Assembly (NCBI RefSeq): GCF_030159095.1
Contig: NZ_BRXS01000004.1
Coordinates: forward strand, 305,673-369,672
Direction: 5' to 3'
Length of the DNA stretch: 64,000 nt
From: Roseisolibacter agri
GTDB taxonomy: Bacteria > Gemmatimonadota > Gemmatimonadetes > Gemmatimonadales > Gemmatimonadaceae
Positions 34,439-43,448 of the stretch are shown here, in pieces (positions within the stretch are counted from its first letter, which is position 1; each line of letters starts with the position of its first letter). The notes under the pieces are model-generated. The model made no database searches. It was not told the origin of the DNA and saw only the letters and a program-made list of their open reading frames with translations. The position numbers and the translations under genes were made by a program.

Positions 34439-34974
34439 CACGGCGTGCACCCGCGCGGCAGGATCATGCCGAAGTTCGTCACGCACACGGAGTCCTTGCG
34501 GAGCCCGCGCGTGACCACGAGGCGCGCCGTGTGGAGCAGGCGCGGGTTCGCGAGGCCGCGCGAGTCGTACGCGATGACGGTGTCCGCCGGGTCGGCGCGC
34601 GTCAGCGTCACGTTGAACGCGGTGTCCAGGCGCAGCGGGCCGAGCACGGTGTAGCGGCCGCTCGCCGCGGCGCCGGGCGCGCCCGTGTCCACGGTGACGA
34701 GCAGGCTGTCGGTGCGCAGGTGCACGCGCGCCGTGCGGCCGCGCTGGATGGCGGCGGCCCGCGCTGCCTCGATGGCCGTCGCCAGCTCCTGCCGCGCGCC
34801 GCGCACCGAGGCGCCCTCGCGGAAGGCGCGCGCCTTCGGGCCGGCGATGGCGATCATGATGCCGGCGACCGCGATCGTGAGCAGAAGCTCCACCATCGAG
34901 AAGCCGGCACGCCGAGCGGCGCCCCCGGGGGGGCGCGTGGCCGGCCGGTGAGGGCGGCAGGGGAGGGCGCTCAT
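34438..34974 (-). CDS. FimT/GspH-like pseudopilin
   Basis: A 178-residue prepilin with the leader RRAGFSMVELLLTIAVAGIM, cleaved after Gly24. The GspH/FimT body includes ARQELATAIEAARAAAIQRG and strands ending LVVTRGLRKDSVCV. Two adjacent ATG codons occur (34977 and 34974). The GGAGG just upstream is better spaced for the second. It is the first gene of the minor-pilin operon running leftward. Confidence 0.82.
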   Translation of the reverse strand: MSALPCRPHRPATRPPGGAARRAGFSMVELLLTIAVAGIMIAIAGPKARAFREGASVRGARQELATAIEAARAAAIQRGRTARVHLRTDSLLVTVDTGAPGAAASGRYTVLGPLRLDTAFNVTLTRADPADTVIAYDSRGLANPRLLHTARLVVTRGLRKDSVCVTNFGMILPRGCTP

Positions 34975-35190
34975 CATACCTCCTACGGTCTCGGCAGTGG
35001 GCGACCAGGGCTTGAGTCGACGGGACATGCGCCCGACTGCGAGGTGGACGCGGCACCGAGAAGCGCGGCAACGCGTTTGCGCCCGTCGGCGCGTCACGGC
35101 GCCGGCCGCACTCATTCCGTCATCGGCCCGCGGCTTGCCGGCCTCGCGCGTGTCCGCACGTCCACCTCGACCACGAAGGAGCCCGCCCCC

Positions 35191-36612
35191 GTGCCCGATC
35201 CGCATCGCCGCTTCCCGTCGCGCGTCCCGTTCGCCGTCCTCGCCGCGGGCGCGCTGCTCGCCACCGCGTGCGGGGCCGACTCCGCGCAGGAGCGCACCGC
35301 CACGGGCGAGGTGGAACGGTCGGCCGCCGCGCCGGGCGATACGCCGCCGGGCGATTCCGCGCCGGCGTCCACCGCGACGACCGCGAAGCCGGCCTGCGCG
35401 CCGGACGACGCGGGCATCACGCTGCCCGCGGGCTTCTGCGCGACGCTGTTCGCCGACAGTGTGGGCGGCGCGCGACATGTGGCGGTCGCGCCCAACGGCG
35501 ACGTCTTCGTCGCGCTGCAGTCGCCGCGGCGCCGCGGCCCCGACGAGACGGGCCAGACGCCGTCGGGCGGCATCCTCGCGCTGCGCGACCGCGACGGCGA
35601 TGGTCGCGCCGACACGCGCGAGACGTTCGGTGGGCGCGGCGGGTCGGGGATCGCGCTCGCGCCGGGCTGGGTCTACGCGGACCAGGGCACGACGATCGTG
35701 CGGCACCCGGTGCCGGCCGGCCAGCTGCGCCCCAGCGGCGCGGCCGAGACGATCGTCGAGGGGCTGCCGACCGGCGGCCACGCCGCGCACAGCATCGTGC
35801 TCGACGGGCGCGGGACGCTGTTCGTGAACGTCGGCTCGCTCAGCAACTCGTGCCAGCAGAAGGACCGCGGCAATGGCTCGCCGGGGGCGGACCCGTGCAC
35901 CGAGCTGGAGACGCGCGCGGGCGTGTGGCGCTACCGCGCGGATCAGCCCGGCCAGAAGTTCGCGCCCGCGGCGCGCTTCGCGACCGGCATCCGCAACGCG
36001 GTCGCCATGACGCTCGCCCCGGACGGCCAGCTCTGGGTGGCGCAGCACGGGCGCGACCAGCTCTTCCAGAACTGGGGCGAGAAGTTCACGGCCGCGCAGA
36101 GCGCGGAGCTCCCCGCCGAGGAGCTGATGCCCGTGCGCCAGGGTGACGACTTCGGCTGGCCGTACTGCTACTACGACCCGACGCAGCAGAAGCTGGTGCT
36201 GGCGCCGGAGTACGGCGGCGACGGGAAGACGGTCGGGCGCTGCGCGCAGAAGAAGGCGCCGGTCGCGGCCTTCCCCGCGCACTGGGCGCCGATGGCGGTG
36301 CTCTTCTACACGGGACGGCAGTTCCCCCCGCGCTACCGCAACGGCGTCTTCGTCTCCTTCCACGGCTCGTGGAACCGCGCGCCGCTCCCGCAGGCGGGCT
36401 ACCAGGTCGCCTTCCTCCCGATGAGCGGCGGCCGCGCGGCGGGCGCGCACGAGACCTTCGCGGACGGCTTCACCGGCGGCGCCGACCGCCGGCAGCCGGG
36501 CCAGGCGCTCCATCGCCCGGTCGGCCTCGCCCAGTCGCCCGACGGCGGCATCTACGTCACGGACGACGTGCGCGGGCGGATCTGGAAGATCGTGTACGTG
36601 GGGGTGAACTGA
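35191..36612 (+). CDS. PQQ-dependent sugar dehydrogenase (sorbosone/glucose type), lipoprotein
   Basis: A 473-residue protein with a lipoprotein signal (LAAGALLATAC, Cys near 28) and a Ser/Pro/Ala linker. A six-bladed beta-propeller of the GSDH family follows (ARHVAVAPNGDVFVAL, GHAAHSIVLDGRGTLFVNVG, GIRNAVAMTLAPDGQLWV, PVGLAQSPDGGIYVTDD). Such enzymes oxidise aldose sugars with PQQ in the periplasm; PQQ use is inferred from family only. The GTG at 35191 is set by the GAAGGA ribosome site and the signal peptide. The frame is open far upstream but not coding-like. IR element 3 begins inside its stop codon. Confidence 0.88.
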   Translation: MPDPHRRFPSRVPFAVLAAGALLATACGADSAQERTATGEVERSAAAPGDTPPGDSAPASTATTAKPACAPDDAGITLPAGFCATLFADSVGGARHVAVAPNGDVFVALQSPRRRGPDETGQTPSGGILALRDRDGDGRADTRETFGGRGGSGIALAPGWVYADQGTTIVRHPVPAGQLRPSGAAETIVEGLPTGGHAAHSIVLDGRGTLFVNVGSLSNSCQQKDRGNGSPGADPCTELETRAGVWRYRADQPGQKFAPAARFATGIRNAVAMTLAPDGQLWVAQHGRDQLFQNWGEKFTAAQSAELPAEELMPVRQGDDFGWPYCYYDPTQQKLVLAPEYGGDGKTVGRCAQKKAPVAAFPAHWAPMAVLFYTGRQFPPRYRNGVFVSFHGSWNRAPLPQAGYQVAFLPMSGGRAAGAHETFADGFTGGADRRQPGQALHRPVGLAQSPDGGIYVTDDVRGRIWKIVYVGVN

Positions 36613-36756
36613 GCGTCGAGCGGTGAGCGGCGAGCGTCGAGTCGGCTCCCGTCGCGGAGCCGGCCGCCGCGCCGTCGTCCCGGACGATTAGCTTTCAGCC
36701 TCGGCTCGACGCTCGCCGCTCGCCGCTCCCGGTTCGCCGCTCACCGCTCGACGCTC
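36611..36756. repeat. Inverted repeat of GAGCGTCGAG words (IR element 3)
   Basis: The left arm is 36611-36641. The right arm is 36705-36756 and complements the left except for a 21-bp internal insertion that looks like a partial duplication. The arms are made of GAGCGTCGAG and GAGCGG words. The left arm overlaps the sugar dehydrogenase stop codon. The 63-nt loop contains a TAGCTT box. Confidence 0.85.
36689..36694 (+). promoter_or_regulatory. -10 box of the transaldolase promoter inside IR element 3
   Basis: TAGCTT lies in the loop of the inverted repeat, 72 nt before the transaldolase ATG. A transcript starting near 36701 would carry the right arm as its 5' leader. No -35 match was seen. 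Confidence 0.4.
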
Positions 36757-36766
36757 CCATAGACCC

Positions 36767-37894
36767 ATGGCTCCGCGCCTCAAGGAACTCCACGCCGCCG
36801 GTCAGTCGCTCTGGCTCGACTACATCGACCGCGCGATGCTCCAGAACGGCGATCTCGAGCGCCGCATCCGCGAGGATGCGCTGACCGGGATGACGTCCAA
36901 CCCGACGATCTTCGAGAAGGCGCTGGCCGAGGGCGCGCACTACGACACGCAGCTCGCCGCCGCCGAGGCGGGGCTGACGCCGTGGGAGCTGTTCGAGCTC
37001 GTCGAGACCGAGGACGTGCGCCGCGCCTGCGACCTCTTCCTCCCGGTCTACGAGGCCACGAAGGGGAAGGACGGCTACGTCTCGATCGAGGTCTCGCCCG
37101 GCGTCGCCGAGGATCCCGACGCGACGATCGAGGAGGGGCGCCGCCTGTGGGCGACCGTCGCGCGGCCGAACGTGATGATCAAGGTGCCCGGCACCGAGAG
37201 CGGCGCGCGCGCCGTGCGCTCGCTCCTGGCCGAGGGCATCAACGTCAACGTGACGCTGCTCTTCTCGGTCGAGGCGCACCGCCGCGTGATCGAGGCCTAC
37301 CTCGACGCGCTCGACGAGCGCGTGGCCGCGGGCAAGCCCGTCGACCGCATCGCCAGCGTCGCGAGCTTCTTCGTGAGCCGCGTCGACTCGGAGATCGACA
37401 AGCGCCTCGACGCGATCATCGCGCAGCTGCCCGAGGAGCGGAAGTCGTACGTCGCGTCGCTCAAGGGCCGCGCCGCGATCGCCAACGCGAAGCTCGCGTA
37501 CCGCCTGTTCCAGACGATGTTCTCGGGACAGCGCTGGGATGCGCTGGCCGCGAAGGGCGCGATGGTGCAGCGCCCGCTCTGGGCCAGCACGAGCGTGAAG
37601 AACCCCGCGTACCGCGACGTGCTCTACGTCGAGCAGCTGATCGGCCCCGACACGGTGAACACGCTGCCGCCCGCGACGCTCGAGGCGTTCCGCGATCACG
37701 GCGAGGTGGCGCGCACGGTGGACCAGGACGTCGACGGCGCCGAGCGGCTCCTCGCCGACCTCGAGGCGCTCGGCATCTCGATGCCGGCGGTGACCGACAA
37801 GCTGCTCGTCGAGGGCATCGCGTCGTTCCAGAAGTCGTTCGACGGGCTGCTCGCGGGGCTCGAGAAGAAGATGAGCGCGCTCGTCGCGCGCTGA
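36767..37894 (+). CDS. tal: Transaldolase
   Basis: A pentose-phosphate enzyme exchanging a dihydroxyacetone unit between sedoheptulose-7-phosphate and glyceraldehyde-3-phosphate. The 375-residue protein has TSNPTIFEKAL near the N-terminus. The Schiff-base lysine is Lys139 in NVMIKVPGT, and VASFFVSRVDSEID follows. It belongs to the longer (about 370-residue) bacterial branch. No clear ribosome site precedes the ATG. A perfect hairpin terminator follows 43 nt after the stop. Confidence 0.95.
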   Translation: MAPRLKELHAAGQSLWLDYIDRAMLQNGDLERRIREDALTGMTSNPTIFEKALAEGAHYDTQLAAAEAGLTPWELFELVETEDVRRACDLFLPVYEATKGKDGYVSIEVSPGVAEDPDATIEEGRRLWATVARPNVMIKVPGTESGARAVRSLLAEGINVNVTLLFSVEAHRRVIEAYLDALDERVAAGKPVDRIASVASFFVSRVDSEIDKRLDAIIAQLPEERKSYVASLKGRAAIANAKLAYRLFQTMFSGQRWDALAAKGAMVQRPLWASTSVKNPAYRDVLYVEQLIGPDTVNTLPPATLEAFRDHGEVARTVDQDVDGAERLLADLEALGISMPAVTDKLLVEGIASFQKSFDGLLAGLEKKMSALVAR

Positions 37895-37937
37895 CCGCGC
37901 GCCGACTCTGTTCGCGTCCCTGCCCGCGAGGTATCGT

Positions 37938-37970
37938 AGCGGCCGCGCTCGTCCGTCGAGCGCGGCCGCT
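37938..37970. terminator. Perfect hairpin terminator after tal
   Basis: Fourteen-base perfect arms (37938-37951, 37957-37970) with a 5-nt loop are followed only by a short CCCCTTTCG. They lie between tal and the acylase gene. Confidence 0.78.
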
Positions 37971-37987
37971 GCCCCTTTCGCCCTCCG

Positions 37988-40546
37988 ATGACGACGCGCT
38001 CCCTCCGCACCACGGCCGCCGCGCTCGGCCTGCTCGTCGCCACCGTGGCCGCCGCGCGGCCGGTGGGTTCGCTGCCCGCGCTCGGCGACTTCCTCGACCC
38101 GACGCGCGGCGTGTGGGCGAACGCGCGCGCGCACGACGCGCCGCCGACGCTCACGATCGCGGGGCTCGCGGGACCGGTGCGCATCGTCTACGACGATCGC
38201 CGCGTCCCCCACATCTTTGCCGGCAGCGAGGAGGACGCGTACCGCGCGCTCGGCTACGTCGTCGCGCGCGACCGGCTGCTGCAGCTGCACGTGCAGACGC
38301 TCGCCAGCAGCGGGCGGCTGACCGAGCTGGCCGGCGAGCGCGCGCTGGCGCTCGACCGCGAGATGCGCGGGCTCGGCATGCCGCGCGCGGCGGAGGCGAA
38401 GCTGCGCGCGGTCGGCGAGGACACGCCGAGCGGCCGCGTGCTGCGCGCGTACGCCGATGGAATCAACGCGTGGATCGACGGTCTCACGCCCGCGCGCCTG
38501 CCGATGGAGTTCAAGCTCCTCGGCGTGCGGCCCGAGCGGTGGACGCCGCTGCACTCGCTGCACGTCATCAATCGCATGGGCTACACGCTCGCGTACGACG
38601 CGCCGGAGATCGACCGCGCGGCGGTGGCGGCGCGCGTCGGCGTGGCGGCGGCCGCGGCGCTCTTTCCCGAGCGCGCGCCCATCGTGGAGCCGATCCAGCC
38701 CAACGGGCAGAGCGCGCCGCGCCTGGATTCCACGCGCCTCGCGCCGCCCGGCGCGCCCGATCCCGAGGCGGCCCGCCTCGTCGCCACGCACGACGCCTTC
38801 TTCCCGCTGCGCGACCGCGCGATCCCGCCCGACGAGCGCGCACACCTCGCGAGCAACAACTGGGCGGTGGCGTCGCGGCGCACCGCGGGCGGTCACGCGT
38901 TGCTCGCCGGCGATCCGCACCTCGAGCTCACGCTGCCGTCCATCTGGTACGAGGCGCACCTCGTCGTGCCGGGAAAGCTCGACGTCTACGGCGTCACGAT
39001 CCCCGGGTTGCCGGGCGTCGTGATCGGCTTCAACCGCGACGTCGCGTGGACCTTCACCAACACCGGCGCCGACGTCCTCGACTTCTTCGCCGAGGAGGTG
39101 GACGACGCCACGCGGCCCACGCGCTACCGCGTGGACGGGCAGTGGCGCGCGGTGGAGCAGCGCGTCGAGACCTACCGCGGCAAGGACGGCGAGATCGTCG
39201 AGGTGGACACGCTGCGCTTCACGCACCGCGGGCCGCTGCGCCGCGACACGGCGTTCGCGGCCGGCGGTGCGCCGCGCTGGCTGTCGATGCGCTGGACGGT
39301 GCTCGATCCGTCCGATCCGCTGGCGGCGTTCCGCGAGGGCTCGCACGCCACGTCGGCGCGCGGATTCCTGGACGCGCTCGCGGCGGGCTACTTCGCGCCC
39401 GCGCAGAACATGCTCGCCGCCGATCGCGCCGGCACCATCGCCATCCGCTCGACGGGGCACTATCCGATCCGCGCGGGCGACGGCTCGGGCTACGTCGTGC
39501 GCGACGGTCGACGGTCGGACAACGACTGGCGCGGCTGGATCCCGGTGTCGCGCTACCCGCAGGCGTTCGACCCGCCGCAGGGCTTCCTCGCGTCGGCCAA
39601 CCAGCAGCCCATCGATCCGCGCGCGACGACCGACTTCTGGGGAGGGGGCTACGATCCGTGGCGCGCGCTGCGCATCAACGCGCTGCTGCGCGCCGACTCC
39701 GCGGTGACGCCCGACGTGATGCGCCGCTGGCAGACGGATCCGGGCAGCGAGCGCGCGAACCTCTTCGTTCCATTCTTCCTGGGCGCCGCGGAGCGCGTCG
39801 CGGCCGCTGGCGGCGCGAATGCAGCGCGGCTGCGCGAGGCCGCGCGCCTGCTGGGCGAGTGGGACCGCCGCTACACGCGCGAGAGCACGCGCGCCGCGCT
39901 GTTCGAGGGCGCGATGCGCCAGCTCGCCGACCGCACGTGGGACGAGCTGCTCGCGCCGCGCCCGCGCGCCGGCGACGGCGCGAGCACGTGGCCCGACGGC
40001 GCGGCCAGCGGCCGCCGCGTCGCGACACCCGCGAGCGCGATCCTCGCCACGCTGCTGCGCGACTCGGCCAGCGCGTGGTGGGACGACCGCCGCACGCGCG
40101 ACCGCGTCGAGGACCGCGACGCCATCCTCGCCGCGAGCCTGCTGGCCGCGCACGACGCGCTGGTGCAGCGCAGCGGCGCACCCGACGCGGGTGGCTGGAC
40201 GTGGAGCCGGCAGCGCCACGCGAACATCAACCACCTCCTGCGCCTGCCCGCGCTCTCGCGGCTCGAGCTGCCGGTGCAGGGAGGCACGGGCACGCTCAGC
40301 CCGTCCTTCGGGAACGGGACGCACGGCGCGAGCTGGCGCATGGTCGTCGAGCTGGGCCCCGAGGTGCGCGCCTGGGTGACGTATCCCGGCGGCCAGTCGG
40401 GCGACCCGGCCGATCCGGGCTACACCGACCGGCTGCCGCGCTGGCTGGCGGGCGAGCTCGACGAGGCCCGCGCCCCGCGCACGCCGGAGGAGCTGCCCGC
40501 CGCCCGCCGCTCGCCCCGCCTGGACCTCACCCTCAGCCCGCGCTGA
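37988..40546 (+). CDS. Penicillin acylase family protein (peptidase S45)
   Basis: An exported N-terminal-nucleophile amidase that hydrolyses acylated amides such as beta-lactams or acyl-homoserine lactones. The 852-residue precursor has a signal peptide (GLLVATVAAARP). The alpha-chain includes VPHIFAGSEEDAYRALGYVVARDRL. Autocleavage is expected before Ser289 (ASNNWAV), which becomes the beta-chain nucleophile. GDPHLELTLPSIWYEAHL and GFNRDVAWTFTNTGAD follow, both diagnostic of the family. The substrate cannot be fixed. A small membrane protein gene starts 2 nt after its stop. Confidence 0.93.
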   Translation: MTTRSLRTTAAALGLLVATVAAARPVGSLPALGDFLDPTRGVWANARAHDAPPTLTIAGLAGPVRIVYDDRRVPHIFAGSEEDAYRALGYVVARDRLLQLHVQTLASSGRLTELAGERALALDREMRGLGMPRAAEAKLRAVGEDTPSGRVLRAYADGINAWIDGLTPARLPMEFKLLGVRPERWTPLHSLHVINRMGYTLAYDAPEIDRAAVAARVGVAAAAALFPERAPIVEPIQPNGQSAPRLDSTRLAPPGAPDPEAARLVATHDAFFPLRDRAIPPDERAHLASNNWAVASRRTAGGHALLAGDPHLELTLPSIWYEAHLVVPGKLDVYGVTIPGLPGVVIGFNRDVAWTFTNTGADVLDFFAEEVDDATRPTRYRVDGQWRAVEQRVETYRGKDGEIVEVDTLRFTHRGPLRRDTAFAAGGAPRWLSMRWTVLDPSDPLAAFREGSHATSARGFLDALAAGYFAPAQNMLAADRAGTIAIRSTGHYPIRAGDGSGYVVRDGRRSDNDWRGWIPVSRYPQAFDPPQGFLASANQQPIDPRATTDFWGGGYDPWRALRINALLRADSAVTPDVMRRWQTDPGSERANLFVPFFLGAAERVAAAGGANAARLREAARLLGEWDRRYTRESTRAALFEGAMRQLADRTWDELLAPRPRAGDGASTWPDGAASGRRVATPASAILATLLRDSASAWWDDRRTRDRVEDRDAILAASLLAAHDALVQRSGAPDAGGWTWSRQRHANINHLLRLPALSRLELPVQGGTGTLSPSFGNGTHGASWRMVVELGPEVRAWVTYPGGQSGDPADPGYTDRLPRWLAGELDEARAPRTPEELPAARRSPRLDLTLSPR

Positions 40547-40548
40547 CC

Positions 40549-40983
40549 ATGCGCCTCGTGCCCTTCCTGCTCTGGGCGGCCCTCACGGCGCTGACGACGC
40601 GCCTGCTGGGCTGGTGGTCGGTGCCGCTGGTGGCGGCCCTCATGGTGGTCGCGAGCGCGCTCGTCGAGCCGCGGCTCGCTGCCCGCGTGCGCGGCTCGGC
40701 CGCCCTCGGCGCGGGCCTCGCGGCCGCCCTCGCGTGGGCGGCGCTCATCGCGTGGGACGCCATGGGGCCCGGTTTCGGGGCGGTGCGGGGGATCCTCGCT
40801 CGCCTGTTCGCGCTGCCCTGGCCGGCCGTCCTGGTCGTGACGCTCGCCCTGCCGGCGGCGCTGGCATGGTGCGCGGCCGCGGTGACCGAGGGCGCCCTCG
40901 CGCTCTGGCGGCCTGCCGGCGACGCGCCGGCGTCTCGCGCCGCGCTCGCCCTCGACGAGCCGCGCTCGGCCACGCTGGGTTGA
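40549..40983 (+). CDS. Small polytopic membrane protein
   Basis: A 144-residue very hydrophobic protein with about four predicted helices (LVPFLLWAALTALTTRLLGW, VPLVAALMVVASALV, GAGLAAALAWAALIAW, PAVLVVTLALPAALAWCAA). No family was recognised. The ATG at 40549 lies 2 nt after the acylase stop, so it is cotranscribed and perhaps functionally linked. Confidence 0.72.
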   Translation: MRLVPFLLWAALTALTTRLLGWWSVPLVAALMVVASALVEPRLAARVRGSAALGAGLAAALAWAALIAWDAMGPGFGAVRGILARLFALPWPAVLVVTLALPAALAWCAAAVTEGALALWRPAGDAPASRAALALDEPRSATLG

Positions 40984-41024
40984 CGGCGTCGGCCGGCTCC
41001 GGCCGGCGCGCGCCCGGTGGTGAT

Positions 41025-41030
41025 TAACTT
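41025..41030 (+). promoter_or_regulatory. -10 box of the pyruvate kinase promoter
   Basis: TAACTT lies 91 nt before the pyk GTG at 41122. It lies inside the longer open frame starting at 41017, which argues against that upstream start. Confidence 0.5.
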
Positions 41031-41121
41031 GCCTGCGCTTCGCGCGCCGCGGGAACGTTCCCGCGGCACGGCGCGACCCGCCCTGCGTCCGTCCAGCGCC
41101 CGTACAGCCGCCCAACGTCTC

Positions 41122-42549
41122 GTGGCCACGTCATATACCCCGCGCACCAAGATCGTCGGTACCCTCGGCCCCTCGAGCACGTCGCGCGAGGCGATCCGCA
41201 GCCTCATCGAGGCGGGCCTCAACGTCGCCCGCATCAACTTCTCGCACGGCACGCACGAGCAGCACGCGGAGCGCATCCGCATCGTGCGCGAGGTCGCGGC
41301 CGAGCTGGAGAAGCACGTCGCCATCCTCGGCGACCTGCAGGGGCCGCGCATCCGCATCGGCGACCTGCCCGCGCCCATCGAGCTGGCGCCGGGCGACGAC
41401 CTCTGGCTCGTGCCCGAGACCGAGGCCCACGACGTCGCCGCGCGCGAGCTGCCGGTCACCTACGATGCGCTCGGCGACGACGTGCACGAGGGCGACCGCA
41501 TCCTGATCAACGACGGGCTGATCGAGCTGGTCGTGCTCGACGTCGTCGGGCGCAGGGTGCACGCGCGCGTCATGCACGGCGGGCGGCTCTCCAGCCACAA
41601 GGGGATGAACCTCCCCGGCGTGCAGGTCTCGGCGCCGTCCATCACCGACAAGGACCGCGCCGACGTCGTGTTCGCGGTCGAGCACGAGCTGGAGTACATC
41701 GCGCTCAGCTTCGTGCGCCGCGCGGAGGACGTGCACTCGCTGCGCGCGCTGATCCCCAAGCGCACGCTGATCGTCGCCAAGATCGAGAAGGACCAGGCGC
41801 TGGACGCGATCGAGGAGATCGTGCAGGCGACCGACGCGGTGATGGTGGCGCGCGGCGACCTGGGCGTCGAGCTGCCGTTCGAGCGTGTGCCGCTGGCGCA
41901 GAAGCAGATCATCCAGGTCGCCAAGCGCCTCGGCAAGCCGGTGATCACGGCGACGCAGATGCTCGAGTCGATGGTCGAGCACCCGCGGCCCACGCGCGCC
42001 GAGGCGAGCGACGTCGCCAACGCGATCCTCGACGGCACGGACGCGGTGATGCTGTCGGCGGAGACGGCGGCGGGCGCCTATCCGCGGCTGGCGGTGGGCG
42101 CGATGCGGCGCATCATCGCCGAGATCGAGGCGCACCCGTCGCCGATGATGCTGCGCGACGAGCGCCGCGCGCGCGGCGTCTTCGTCACCACCGAGGAGGC
42201 GATCGCCGCCGCGACGGTGGCCGCCGCGCAGCAGCTCGGCGCGCCGCTGGTGATCGTGTTCACCAAGAGCGGCTTCACGGGCCGCATCGTCAGCTCGCAC
42301 CGGCCGCCGGTGCCCGTGCTCGCGCTGACCGACAACCCGCAGGTCGCGCGGCAGCTGGCGCTCGTGTGGGGCGTCGTGCCGGCGCTCGTGCCGCACCAGG
42401 ACTCGTACAACACGATGGTCGTGGTGGCGCTCAGGGCCGCGGTGGACCTGCAGCTGGCGTCGCCGGGCGATCGCGTGGTGGTGACGGCGGGACATCCGTT
42501 CGACCAGCCGGGCACCACGAACCTGATGAAGGTCGAGGTGGTGCCGTGA
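41122..42549 (+). CDS. pyk: Pyruvate kinase
   Basis: Last step of glycolysis, phosphoenolpyruvate plus ADP to pyruvate plus ATP. The 475-residue protein has TKIVGTLGPSS and RINFSHG at the N-terminus. The active-site region LGDLQGPRIRIG has Gln where many enzymes have Lys (DLKGPK). VAKIEK, VMVARGDLGVELPF and ATQMLESM..PRPTRAEASDVANAILDGTDAVMLS follow in order. A C-terminal allosteric-type domain is present. GTG 41122 is preferred because it gives the normal MATSYTPRTK start and leaves the promoter upstream. An MBL hydrolase gene follows after 34 nt. Confidence 0.96.
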   Translation: MATSYTPRTKIVGTLGPSSTSREAIRSLIEAGLNVARINFSHGTHEQHAERIRIVREVAAELEKHVAILGDLQGPRIRIGDLPAPIELAPGDDLWLVPETEAHDVAARELPVTYDALGDDVHEGDRILINDGLIELVVLDVVGRRVHARVMHGGRLSSHKGMNLPGVQVSAPSITDKDRADVVFAVEHELEYIALSFVRRAEDVHSLRALIPKRTLIVAKIEKDQALDAIEEIVQATDAVMVARGDLGVELPFERVPLAQKQIIQVAKRLGKPVITATQMLESMVEHPRPTRAEASDVANAILDGTDAVMLSAETAAGAYPRLAVGAMRRIIAEIEAHPSPMMLRDERRARGVFVTTEEAIAAATVAAAQQLGAPLVIVFTKSGFTGRIVSSHRPPVPVLALTDNPQVARQLALVWGVVPALVPHQDSYNTMVVVALRAAVDLQLASPGDRVVVTAGHPFDQPGTTNLMKVEVVP

Positions 42550-42583
42550 AGGGTGCCGTGACGCGGCGCCGCGTGCGCGCGCG

Positions 42584-43360
42584 GTGCGGCTGACCTTCCT
42601 GGGCACGGGGACCTCGTTCGGGGTCCCGCAGATCGGCTGCGACTGCGCGGTGTGCCACTCGGCCGACCCGCGCGACCGGCGCACGCGCGTCGGCGCGCTG
42701 GTGGAGACCGACGCCGGCCGCCGGCTGCTGATCGACACGCCGCCCGAGCTGCGCCTGCAGCTCGTGGCGGCGAACGTGTCCGGGGTGGACGCGGTGCTGT
42801 TCACGCACGACCATGCGGACCACACGCACGGCATCGACGACATCCGCGCCTTCACCGCGCGCAGCGCCGGGCCGCTGGCGATGTGGGCGTCGCCCGCCAC
42901 CGCGTCGGCGCTGGCGCGCAAATTCCCATACATCTTCGACGACGCGATGCGCGCGCTGCCGGGCACCTTCAAGCCCGAGGGGCGCCTGCACACCGTCGAG
43001 GAAGGGGAGACGACGACGATCGCGGGCGTGGACGTGACCGCGGTGCGCGTGCCGCACGGCTTCGCGGAGGTCCACGCCTATCGCATCGGGCCGCTCGCCT
43101 ACGTCACCGACGCGAAGGCGATCCCCGACGCGGCGGTGGCGGTGCTGCGCGGCGCACGCGTGCTGGTCGTGAACGCGCTCTTCCGCACGCCGCATCCGAC
43201 GCATCTCAGCATCCCCGAGGCGATCGACGCGGCGCGCGCGATCGGCGCCGAGCGGACGTACCTCACGCACCTGACGCACCGCTACTCGCACGCCGAGCTG
43301 GAAGCCGAGCTGCCGGCGGACGTGCGGCCGGCCTACGATGGACTGACGGTGGAGATCTGA
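42584..43360 (+). CDS. MBL-fold metallo-hydrolase, PhnP-like
   Basis: A 258-residue metallo-beta-lactamase-fold protein. N-terminal LTFLGTGTSFGVPQIGCDCAVC and the Cys cluster resemble PhnP and related phosphodiesterases. The metal motif is FTHDHADHTHGIDD, and later VPHGF and YVTDAKA supply further ligands. The likely reaction is phosphodiester hydrolysis, for example of a cyclic phosphate or nucleotide. It starts with GTG at 42584 and has no ribosome site. IR element 4 begins 13 nt after its stop. Confidence 0.88.
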   Translation: MRLTFLGTGTSFGVPQIGCDCAVCHSADPRDRRTRVGALVETDAGRRLLIDTPPELRLQLVAANVSGVDAVLFTHDHADHTHGIDDIRAFTARSAGPLAMWASPATASALARKFPYIFDDAMRALPGTFKPEGRLHTVEEGETTTIAGVDVTAVRVPHGFAEVHAYRIGPLAYVTDAKAIPDAAVAVLRGARVLVVNALFRTPHPTHLSIPEAIDAARAIGAERTYLTHLTHRYSHAELEAELPADVRPAYDGLTVEI

Positions 43361-43373
43361 TCAACCTCACACG

Positions 43374-43437
43374 CTCGACGCTCGACGCTCGACGCTGCCC
43401 CCTCGCCTGGGTGGAGCGTCGAGCGTCGAGCGTCGAG
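43374..43437. repeat. Perfect 23-bp inverted repeat of CTCGACG units (IR element 4)
   Basis: The arms 43374-43396 and 43415-43437 are perfectly complementary, with an 18-nt loop. Each arm is three tandem copies of the 7-bp unit CTCGACG (or its complement) plus two bases. It fills most of the gap between the MBL hydrolase and pgi. It shares the GAGCGTCGAG word with IR element 3. Confidence 0.9.
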
Positions 43438-43448
43438 GGGAGCGAACC

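Noticed and set aside
41017-41121. Upstream start for pyruvate kinase at 41017
   Set aside because: The extension has no homology-like features and contains the TAACTT promoter box; the family N-terminus begins at GTG 41122.
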